64,000 bases of DNA, taken from Thermococcus siculi (GTDB lineage: Archaea > Methanobacteriota_B > Thermococci > Thermococcales > Thermococcaceae). The stretch is taken from the NCBI RefSeq assembly GCF_002214505.1, contig NZ_CP015103.1, positions 434,001 to 498,000 on the forward strand. Direction: 5' to 3'. Both the position numbers and the translations under genes were made by a program. Numbering within the stretch: the first letter of the stretch is position 1; every line of letters starts with the position of its first letter. Below, one piece after another: positions 20,749-28,684 of this stretch. Under the pieces are notes generated by a model that saw only the letters and a list, made by a program, of their open reading frames with translations, was not told where the DNA came from and did not search any database.

Positions 20749-22488
20749 ATGAAGATCTTTCTCAAGCCAGAAGTGTGGCCAATCCAGCAATTTATTGAGA
20801 ACATAACTGAGAGAGACAATTATTATCTCCCATCTTTCCAGAGGGATTATGTCTGGGATGAAGACGATGTAAAGTCCCTTATTGATTCAATAATCCGAGG
20901 ATATCCGATTGGTGCAATAATATTATGGAAGCCATCAGATAAAGATTTCATTAAAGGCGATCCTTTCTCCATTCCACTTATTGATACGGATGGAGACAAT
21001 GGTGGTGATTACTACTACGTTATTGATGGTCAACAGAGGTTAACGTCATTGTTACTACTTTTTAATGAGTGGAAGATTCAGAGAAACGGAGAAGAGATAT
21101 CTCTCGAACCAATTTCACTTTATCCAACCCCCAACGGCGGTTACAGATTGTACAAAAGCGACAAACGTGGAATTGATATTTCTCTTTTACTCAAAGTCTT
21201 TGCAGAGCCTGGAATGAGCTCCTTGCAGATCTACAACAAACTTATTGCCAAATACAGTGAAGACTACATCAAAAAAGCAGAACCAATTATCAAGCGGATT
21301 CTTGAATACAAGATTCCAGTCTACATCATGAGTACGACCAGAGAAGACCCTGAAACTGTAATGGAAATGGCTCAGGCATTCATACGAATAAATAAGGAAG
21401 GAGTACGCATTGGGAATGTCGAACTCATGCTTTCCCTTCTCGCTGGAAAGATGGGTGGACTGATACGTGATACCATATACACGAGCTACAAGGAAATAAG
21501 AGATACTGGCTTTGAGATTCAAATTCAGCCACTTATCAGACTGGTTCTCTCAAACTTTGGTTTTGGTCAGTCCCAGATCTCTCATGTTGAAAGATTTGCC
21601 TCAAGTCTTGACACACTCGCCAAGTATCCGGCCGACCAAATAAAGCCAACACTGGACAAATCGGTTAATGCGTTTAAACTTGCAGTCAGATTTATACAGA
21701 GAGAACTGCCACTGCCAAGTGCCCAGCTCCTCCCATCCCAACAAACACTGGTCCCACTCGCAAAGTACTTTTACACTGAAGACATCGCCGAGTTTAACAA
21801 TCTGTCCACTGAGGAAATTGGCAAAATAAAACACTGGTTCATTCTGTTAAACTTCATCGGATACTACTCCACCAGCCCTGACTCAAAACTTGAAGCAGAC
21901 TTAAGGGCAATCACTGAAAGTAGCGGCGTATTTCCATATCACGAACTCCTAAGGAATGTTGAACAAAGAAAATACCCAACAAAAATCAAGAAAGACCACT
22001 TTATGAGGGGCCGCAATGTGAATGTGTTAAAGAGAAGCGGAAGGCAGTATCTATTCATTCTTTACCTCCTTATGGCTCAGAATGACGCCGATGATTGGGC
22101 CGGCCATCCGATTACAAGAGTCCCTTACAAGGACCTTGCCCGCCACCATATATTTCCGAAGGAATTCCTTAACCAGAATCTGGTGATTGATGATCCAACA
22201 GACAAGGAGATTGCAATAAACAATCTGGGCAATATAACCCTTATTGACAAACACATGAACTCTGAAATTGGTGATCTGCCTCTTCACGATGAAGACGCAC
22301 AGAGATACTCTGGAGAAGACAGAGGATACATATCGAAAATCGGCCTGAGCGAGAGTACCCTGGAGAAACACTTCATCCCCCTGGATCCAGACCTCTGGAA
22401 ACTGGAGAATTATGAAGAATTCCTGAGAGAAAGAATGGAATTGATATATTTCACTTTAAGAAGGGCATATCCAAGGATCATCGGATGA
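20749..22488 (+). CDS. GmrSD/SspE-like protein: DUF262 plus DUF1524 (HNH)
   Basis: The 579-residue protein has an N-terminal DUF262 ParB-like domain (LPSFQRDYVWDEDDV, then YVIDGQQRLTSLLLL with the DGQQR nucleotide-binding motif near residue 95). Its C-terminal DUF1524 nuclease-like domain has RHHIFPKEFLNQN and a following INNLGNITLIDKHMNSEIGD, the usual beta-beta-alpha metal pattern. Such fusions act in modification-dependent DNA restriction and other antiphage defence. GGTGG lies before the ATG at 20749. The gene is clearly AT-richer than its neighbours, stands alone after a tRNA, and was probably acquired by transfer. Confidence 0.85.
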   Translation: MKIFLKPEVWPIQQFIENITERDNYYLPSFQRDYVWDEDDVKSLIDSIIRGYPIGAIILWKPSDKDFIKGDPFSIPLIDTDGDNGGDYYYVIDGQQRLTSLLLLFNEWKIQRNGEEISLEPISLYPTPNGGYRLYKSDKRGIDISLLLKVFAEPGMSSLQIYNKLIAKYSEDYIKKAEPIIKRILEYKIPVYIMSTTREDPETVMEMAQAFIRINKEGVRIGNVELMLSLLAGKMGGLIRDTIYTSYKEIRDTGFEIQIQPLIRLVLSNFGFGQSQISHVERFASSLDTLAKYPADQIKPTLDKSVNAFKLAVRFIQRELPLPSAQLLPSQQTLVPLAKYFYTEDIAEFNNLSTEEIGKIKHWFILLNFIGYYSTSPDSKLEADLRAITESSGVFPYHELLRNVEQRKYPTKIKKDHFMRGRNVNVLKRSGRQYLFILYLLMAQNDADDWAGHPITRVPYKDLARHHIFPKEFLNQNLVIDDPTDKEIAINNLGNITLIDKHMNSEIGDLPLHDEDAQRYSGEDRGYISKIGLSESTLEKHFIPLDPDLWKLENYEEFLRERMELIYFTLRRAYPRIIG

Positions 22489-22554
22489 TTCATAACATTT
22501 TTTGTTTTTACACGACATCTCAAGAGCTAAAGTGACAAAAGTATAAATATCAAC

Positions 22555-23238
22555 TCAAAACGCAAACTCCTCGACCGTGAAGGTCTCCATGACCCTCTCG
22601 AAGTCGTGCTCCGGAGCGTAGGTGAAGCCGCAGGAAGAGCACTTCAAAACCCCGTTCTCCTCGTGGAGTGGTGAGAAGCAGACCGGACAGCGGTACTCCT
22701 CGCGGGACAGCTTGTCATAAATTTCATCGCGCATGACGAGGAGGTTAAGCTCACTCTCCCAGTCCTCGTGGAGCATGCCCCAATAGGGCGTCTCAATCGG
22801 GTAGAAGTCCTCCAGAATGAGGGCGTTTATTCCTATTCCCCTTACTCCCGGTGGGAGCTTTCCGGTCGGCTCTATCGAGACGACGTACTGGTCGTAGAAG
22901 TCGATGTGCTCGGTTCTAACGGTTAAACCGCGTGATAGTTTAGAGCGAAGCGGAATTATCTGAAGGAAGAGGCTCTCCCTCTCAACGTCCCAGCTCGCGC
23001 TTATCGAGGTGCTCCCCTTCGTGAAGAACTGAGTTATGAAGTGATCGTCCCGCTCCTCTCCGGTTAGATGGAAGCCCAGCTTTCCCATGGCCCTTCCCAG
23101 AAAGTTAGGCCTTGGAAGCCTCTGATAGTTGATTAGATACTCGCCTATCCATCCCGCGAGGGGCATGGAGTAACCGACGAAGGCCTGCCTTTGAACGCGG
23201 AGGTATGCCACGCTGGGCACCAATTTGAACTGGGACAT
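22555..23238 (-). CDS. Protein of unknown function with C-terminal zinc ribbon
   Basis: The 227-residue product has an uncharacterised N-terminal region (residues 1-175) and a C-terminal zinc ribbon of two CxxC pairs (CPVCFSPLHEENGVLKCSSC, about 182-201). The ATG at 23238 follows GGTGG. A TATA-like CATATATATC (about 23265) lies upstream. The ribbon suggests nucleic-acid or protein binding. I do not recognise the N-terminal region. It shares the strand of the DNA polymerase genes but has its own promoter. Confidence 0.65.
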   Translation of the reverse strand: MSQFKLVPSVAYLRVQRQAFVGYSMPLAGWIGEYLINYQRLPRPNFLGRAMGKLGFHLTGEERDDHFITQFFTKGSTSISASWDVERESLFLQIIPLRSKLSRGLTVRTEHIDFYDQYVVSIEPTGKLPPGVRGIGINALILEDFYPIETPYWGMLHEDWESELNLLVMRDEIYDKLSREEYRCPVCFSPLHEENGVLKCSSCGFTYAPEHDFERVMETFTVEEFAF

Positions 23239-23314
23239 TTCCACCGGAAATAGAACGGCGTTATGATATATATGATTAACGGAAAGGGGACAGAAGCAAG
23301 TGGAAGGAAGAACA

Positions 23315-26300
23315 TTATGAACCGAAGAACTCGTCGAGGCTGATGCCCTTCTTTTTCTTCTTTTTAGCCTTCTCTTCTTCCTTCTTCCTGTTCGCTATGT
23401 ACTCCTTTTTGGCCGCTTTCTCGAACCCGGTGAGGGGCTTTATCTTCTTCTCGGAGCGCTTTGGCGTTTCGGGTTTTTTGACTTTTTTAGGGGTCTCTCC
23501 TTTGGGTTCGGGGGCAGTTTTGGCCTTACTTTTCTTCCCGTTCGCCGCCTTGAACTCGTCGAGGTAGCCATTCCTGCCGTTGGATTTCCCGGTGCGCTCC
23601 TTGATCATCTTCTCGCAGACGTCAGCTGAGAAGCCCATGAGCGTCCTCTGCCTCTCCGGGAAGACGTTCTCGAAGAGGCTCTTTATGTCCTTCTCGGTTA
23701 TGCATATCCTCTGGCGCGTGTAGTCGAGAACCTGGTACTTGGTAACGAGCATCTTTGCGGTCGGAAGGTATTTCTCTATTGCACCCTTGCTCACGGTCAG
23801 GACTATCTTGCCGCCGCACTTGGGGCACTTCCCGCCTAACGGGGGCCTTCTGTACTTGGTGTTGCACTTGACGCACCTGAACTCCTGCCTGGTGAAGCTC
23901 CTCAGGTTGCCCCTAAGATCTGGAACAAGGTGAGAGTTGATAATCGTTTCAGCAACGTGGTGCTCGTCAACGGCCCTTATGCGCTCCGCCAGGGCGAGCT
24001 GCCTCTCGACCTTCTCGACCATATCGCCGAGCTGCTTGTACAGGCTCATCTTTGGACCGAGGCCTATATCGTCGGTGTCGTGAGTGAACTTGATCCCCTC
24101 GTACATCTCAGGTTTCCCGAGCCTGTCCTCAACGCGCTCGATGAACTTTATCGACTTCGGTGATTTCAGCTCGTAGGTGGCTTCGTAGAACTCGAGCGGG
24201 TAGTACCTCACCACGTCCATGTTGTGGACCTCGCTGTCGACCTCCCTGGGGTCGAGCCTCGTGGTGACGACCAGCGGGGCGTCCATCTTGCCGCCGCGCT
24301 TTTCCGGGAGGTAGTACTTGCTGAAGTTAAGGAGGGCATCGAGGAGGAGCATAACAGCGTCTTCGTCGCCGTCGCATTGATGTGTTACGATATTCTCGTT
24401 AATTATAATATTGTGATAACTTTTGGCATTAAGTGAGAACACAAAATCGTCCTTAGGCGTCACGTATTCAACGCGCCTGACCTTCACCAACCAGCCATTT
24501 TCCGAGGAGTATTTATCGTGGCTTGAAATCCTGTCAGCGTGAAGAGCATATACTGAGTTCTTGCGCCCACTGGTGAAGCCAATATCCTTGAAAAACCTGT
24601 GATAATGCTCGCCAGCAATGTTGAGGGCGTACACCGTTGAAACCGGGGGTTCTGACCCACGTTCAATGTGATATAGCCTGCCACGGGCGTTGCCCCTGTT
24701 GGCGTTCTTGTCGAGGGTGTAGTAACCGCGAATACCAAACTTCGAGAGCAGCAAGGTCTCGATGTCCTCAAGGAGGGCCTTGTTCACGCTGTAAACTACG
24801 ACACGAGGCACAGTTTTAAGAGCACTCCCATCACCCTCAAAGTAGGCCCTGAGCATCTCCGCAACAGCTTCGTCGGGTAAAGTGAAAACCAATGGAGGAA
24901 CACGCTTGCTGTAGGCGTTCTTTCCGGCTTTCAGAACTTCAGTGAAGAGCAGATAAAGAATGCGTGAACCTACTGTAACTTTCTCTCCCCGCTCATGAAT
25001 ACCAAAGCCGTCCCCGAATGCCTCTCTGAGCGCCTTCTTAAGGTCTTCCCTGGCATCTTCATCCGCGATCGAAAAGCTCAGCTGGTAAACACTGTCACTT
25101 TCTCTGGCATAGCCTTCCGCGAGGTAGTAGCCTAGAACCCTCATGAGGGGCTTTATCGGGACGAAGCGCTTTATTCTGACCTTATCACGCTTGAAACCAA
25201 TATATGCATTTGGAACGCTGGAAAGCGCAATGTTCTTCTTATGAAGGAATTCCATGAGCACCCCAAGCGGAACCGAATCCCTGCGCAGGTAGTCCCCATT
25301 TACCTTAACTCCAATTGAGTGAAGCCATCCCGCGATTCCACGAACCATAATCCTGTCCCAGAGCCCCCTAAACTCATTCCTGGAGAACTCCCCAAGGAGG
25401 TCAAGATGCTCAACCTCAACCTCCGGCAGTTCGAGCTTGGGAACCAGGATTCTGTCTCCTTCCCCAACCTCAAAGGCCCTCTTCTCAACGAACTCTCCGT
25501 TCTCATAGACGAGCACAGGATGGTCAACCGTTGTTTCAAAGCTCCTGCCGAGTTCAAGCTCAAACTTTATCAGGTGGTCAGTCGAGGGAGCCTTTATGAC
25601 GTCCTCGATGTCCGTAAGGACAACCTTTCCGCTCGTGGGATCAAAAGAGTAAACCTTAACCTCAACCTTCGGCTTCCTCCTCACGTAGACCATGTTCTCA
25701 TAGCGTTCATCCTCAAAGAGCTCGTAGAGTTCTTTCAGGGTTATCCTCTGAGGGAAGCCGTTGATCTGAACAAGTATCCTAGTGTCGCCCGGGAAGCAGT
25801 TCCTCCTCTTCGCCGCATGGAAGTAGGGATGGGCGTAGCCGACGAGGACATCGGAGAAGCCGATTATCCTCCCTATAATTCCGGCAGAGGTGTGGGGGGC
25901 CAGGCCGATGACGAGGTGGCCCACCAAATCCTCCATCTTCTCGGCGTTGTAGAACCTCTGGAGGCCGTAGAACTTCTCCAGCAGGTCATCGATGAAGCGC
26001 GCGACCTTGAGGAGGTACCTTCCGGCCTCGTAGGGAAGGATTACATCCTGGACTTTGAGTTCAAGTATCTGGTCGTCCCTCTCGAGGGGCCTGCCCTCGA
26101 AGTCGTGGGTGTAACCCAGTTCCCTAAGCTTCTCAACGCTCGTCCCAATCTCCCTCGGCTTGAAGTGGGTTATGGGGGCATCGGTTGCGTCGAAACGGAT
26201 CGTGCCATCTTTGAAGACGTAGACGTCGTTTTTAGCCCTCAGAAGGCCCTTCTCAAGGGGTTCGGCCATCTTGTAGCCGGAGGTCATTCCCTGGACGCCC

Positions 26301-28684
26301 TTCAGCCTGTCGATTCCGTAAACTTTGACGTTCTCCATTGCGGTCCTGAGCAGCTCGGAGGGCTTTATCGTCCTTCTCGCGTAGGGCTTCAGCTCGACGC
26401 CGCACTTCGGACAGCGGAAGTCGAAGTTCTCGGCCTCGCCCTGGGGATAATCAACGTTGCACTTGGGGCAGTGCCAGAGAAGCTCCTTCCTGGTGCCGCA
26501 GCGCGGGCAGAGGTGCTCGGGGCCGACGTGGCCGCAACTCGGACACTTAAAGAAAGCCACCTCGACGCTGGCAATCTTGCCCTCTTCCGCGGCCTTCTTG
26601 ATATCCCTGCTGGAGCCGCCGGCAAGGCCTATCGGGAAGAGCACCTGGACTGGCGGCTTCATCTTCCTCTCCTTGGCCTTCTCGGGCCTTCCCATTCTGG
26701 CCCCGATCCAGCTTATGCCCCTGTCGCGGAGCTTTATCCCGTTGTTCTCGTTTATGATGTCAATGACGGTGTGGAAGGGTTTGGCTTTGAACTCCCACTC
26801 AAGGTTGCCGAGGGGGATGAGTAAGGCCGCGCTCCAGGGATACTCAACGACGATTACCTTCCTCCGGTCCTCGGTGCGCTCAAGCCTGTGGGGAAGGCCG
26901 AGAAGTTCAAGGTAGCGTTTGACCGTTTTATCGTTGTCGAGAACGAGCTTCCTCGCGAACTTTATCTTCCTGAACTCGTCCCACTCGATCTGGGCGTTGA
27001 TGAGTGCCCTCTGGAGTTCCTCGACCTCCTCGGGCTTGAGGGTGTTCCAGTAGAGCGTGTAGTACGGGTGAAGGGGAACGTCGAGAACCTTGGAGAGGTG
27101 TATGGCCGTCTCGACGTCCGGCCTAACTCGGAGCGGATCGTGGAGGAGCCTATGGAGAAAGTCGGGATCGACCTCGATGTATTCTGCCGCCTCCTCAACG
27201 GCCTCCAGGGGGTTCTCCTCGAAGGGCTTAAGCTCAACCTCGTAGGTCTCGGCTATCGCCTTCACTAGCTCCTGAATCCACCATTCCTCGACGTAGTTAG
27301 CTGGAAGAAGCGTCTGGTTGTTCTCGACGAAGTCGCCGAAGTTAACCAGGGCGTCGCCCACGTAGAGTATCTCCTCCAGCTCGTTCCTAACCTTGAGGGC
27401 CGTCTCGTAGTCGTCGACCCGTATCACGCTCCCGTTCTTGAGCTTGACTATCGGCCCCTCAACGGTTGTGGCCGGCGTCACTATACAGCCCTTTCCTGGA
27501 CGTTCGGTCTTCATCTGGGTTCCTATCGCTATGAACTCGTCGAGGAGGAGCATGGTGGCGGGATTGACGCTCCAGGTGGCAAAGCCGGAAACGCGGGAGC
27601 GGCCGTACCTGAGGCGGAAGCCGCCGTTCTCGGAGGGTTCTGCAAAGAGCGGCCTGCCGCCGATGATCTCCTTAGTGTACTTCTTATTGGGTGCGATGTT
27701 GGCCCTAAACTTCTCGTATAGCTCGTAGTAGAAGCCTCTCCCGATCTCCTCCTTAACCTCGTCGGAGCCACTCTCTTCAGCCTTGGAATCCCCGGCTTTC
27801 TTCTCATCCTTCCCGGATTTACCCTTCTCCTTCGCGTCGACGAACTCCTTTATCCAGTCCCAGCCATCAACGCCCATCTTGTCTATGTACTTGACGAGCT
27901 TCTTGGCCTTCTGGAGAACACCCTCCGCGAGAACCAGTATGGCACCGCCGCGCAGGTGGTTGGTCTCAACGCCAGGAACGTTGCGGTGCGAGACTTCAAC
28001 CTTGTCGGTCTCTTCACCGGTTATCTCTATCGGGATGTTCTCCATGGCGAGTCTAACTTCGTCGGCCTCAGGGTGATACTGAAGGCGCGTGACGGCACGG
28101 TGGTAGAGGTCAACTTCCTCAACCATTCTCTCGATGTGCTCCTTGCTAGGCTTGAAGCGGTCGAGGCCGAGCTTCTTCCTCACGTAATCGCCGACGAGAA
28201 CGCTCAACGCCTGCGCCGTTCCGCCGGAACTCCTTATCGGGCCGGCGTAGTAGAGCGCTAAATATTCGCTCCCGTCGGCCCACTCGTTGCGTTTGATTTT
28301 AACGTCGGCTATACCTTCCAGCGGGGCGGAAACGATACCCTCGGTGAGGATGGCCAGGGCCGTCCTGACCGCCTGTTCGGCGTAGCGCTCCTTGCTTCCG
28401 AGGTCTCCGAATTTTCCGTCGATTATCTCATCGACCACCTTGAGTGCCGCCAGCTCCTTGCCGTACTCCTTCACGAGAACCCTTATGCGTTCTGCAACTC
28501 CCGGGGGGCCAACGAGGCTCTCTACACGGCCGGCCATATCCGTTGCCTGCGGAACCTCAACCTCGAGGCTCGGGTCTTTACCCTGGGCGCGGGCCTTTCT
28601 CGCTATCTCGTAGGCCCTGTCTATCTCGCGCTGGAGCCATTCAAAGTAAGCCTTCATCTCGGGTGAGTAAAGCTCTTCCCCCAT
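23315..28684 (-). CDS. polC: DNA polymerase D large subunit DP2, intein-containing precursor
   Basis: DP2 is the polymerase subunit of the archaeal replicative family D enzyme. The precursor is 1789 residues; removing the 474-residue intein leaves 1315, normal for the family. It has an N-terminal zone ending in IRSSGGTAQALSVL, a zinc cluster around residues 705-765 (several CPxC pairs), then the catalytic CDGDED motif split from RRN by the intein. A second zinc finger follows near 1600-1625 (CVKC...CPKC). The C-terminal tail is Lys-rich and ends GISLDEFFGS, a PCNA-interaction box. The ATG directly follows the DP1 stop codon, so expression is coupled. Confidence 0.96.
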   Translation of the reverse strand: MGEELYSPEMKAYFEWLQREIDRAYEIARKARAQGKDPSLEVEVPQATDMAGRVESLVGPPGVAERIRVLVKEYGKELAALKVVDEIIDGKFGDLGSKERYAEQAVRTALAILTEGIVSAPLEGIADVKIKRNEWADGSEYLALYYAGPIRSSGGTAQALSVLVGDYVRKKLGLDRFKPSKEHIERMVEEVDLYHRAVTRLQYHPEADEVRLAMENIPIEITGEETDKVEVSHRNVPGVETNHLRGGAILVLAEGVLQKAKKLVKYIDKMGVDGWDWIKEFVDAKEKGKSGKDEKKAGDSKAEESGSDEVKEEIGRGFYYELYEKFRANIAPNKKYTKEIIGGRPLFAEPSENGGFRLRYGRSRVSGFATWSVNPATMLLLDEFIAIGTQMKTERPGKGCIVTPATTVEGPIVKLKNGSVIRVDDYETALKVRNELEEILYVGDALVNFGDFVENNQTLLPANYVEEWWIQELVKAIAETYEVELKPFEENPLEAVEEAAEYIEVDPDFLHRLLHDPLRVRPDVETAIHLSKVLDVPLHPYYTLYWNTLKPEEVEELQRALINAQIEWDEFRKIKFARKLVLDNDKTVKRYLELLGLPHRLERTEDRRKVIVVEYPWSAALLIPLGNLEWEFKAKPFHTVIDIINENNGIKLRDRGISWIGARMGRPEKAKERKMKPPVQVLFPIGLAGGSSRDIKKAAEEGKIASVEVAFFKCPSCGHVGPEHLCPRCGTRKELLWHCPKCNVDYPQGEAENFDFRCPKCGVELKPYARRTIKPSELLRTAMENVKVYGIDRLKGVQGMTSGYKMAEPLEKGLLRAKNDVYVFKDGTIRFDATDAPITHFKPREIGTSVEKLRELGYTHDFEGRPLERDDQILELKVQDVILPYEAGRYLLKVARFIDDLLEKFYGLQRFYNAEKMEDLVGHLVIGLAPHTSAGIIGRIIGFSDVLVGYAHPYFHAAKRRNCFPGDTRILVQINGFPQRITLKELYELFEDERYENMVYVRRKPKVEVKVYSFDPTSGKVVLTDIEDVIKAPSTDHLIKFELELGRSFETTVDHPVLVYENGEFVEKRAFEVGEGDRILVPKLELPEVEVEHLDLLGEFSRNEFRGLWDRIMVRGIAGWLHSIGVKVNGDYLRRDSVPLGVLMEFLHKKNIALSSVPNAYIGFKRDKVRIKRFVPIKPLMRVLGYYLAEGYARESDSVYQLSFSIADEDAREDLKKALREAFGDGFGIHERGEKVTVGSRILYLLFTEVLKAGKNAYSKRVPPLVFTLPDEAVAEMLRAYFEGDGSALKTVPRVVVYSVNKALLEDIETLLLSKFGIRGYYTLDKNANRGNARGRLYHIERGSEPPVSTVYALNIAGEHYHRFFKDIGFTSGRKNSVYALHADRISSHDKYSSENGWLVKVRRVEYVTPKDDFVFSLNAKSYHNIIINENIVTHQCDGDEDAVMLLLDALLNFSKYYLPEKRGGKMDAPLVVTTRLDPREVDSEVHNMDVVRYYPLEFYEATYELKSPKSIKFIERVEDRLGKPEMYEGIKFTHDTDDIGLGPKMSLYKQLGDMVEKVERQLALAERIRAVDEHHVAETIINSHLVPDLRGNLRSFTRQEFRCVKCNTKYRRPPLGGKCPKCGGKIVLTVSKGAIEKYLPTAKMLVTKYQVLDYTRQRICITEKDIKSLFENVFPERQRTLMGFSADVCEKMIKERTGKSNGRNGYLDEFKAANGKKSKAKTAPEPKGETPKKVKKPETPKRSEKKIKPLTGFEKAAKKEYIANRKKEEEKAKKKKKKGISLDEFFGS
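24377..25798 (-). other. Intein (PolII type) with LAGLIDADG homing endonuclease
   Basis: The 474-residue intein covers precursor residues 963-1436. It starts with Cys (CFPGDTRILVQINGF), has the block B-like TTVDHPVLVYENG, and carries two DOD endonuclease motifs (VLGYYLAEGYARE and MLRAYFEGDGSAL). It ends NENIVTHQ before the extein Cys of CDGDED. The last intein residue is Gln instead of the usual Asn, as known for the Pyrococcus PolII inteins. The insertion point lies directly before the two catalytic Asp of the polymerase, a classic highly conserved intein site. Confidence 0.95.

Noticed and set aside
20490-22560. Integrative element bounded by duplicated tRNA-Gln 3' ends
   Set aside because: No second copy of the tRNA end and no integrase gene are visible.
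25319-26824. 501-codon plus-strand open frame opposite DP2
   Set aside because: It lies wholly antisense to the polymerase and intein, whose family motifs are unmistakable; the frame is an effect of GC-rich codon bias.
23315-28684. DP2 length of 1789 residues as a gene fusion
   Set aside because: The extra 474 residues have intein ends, splicing blocks and two LAGLIDADG motifs.
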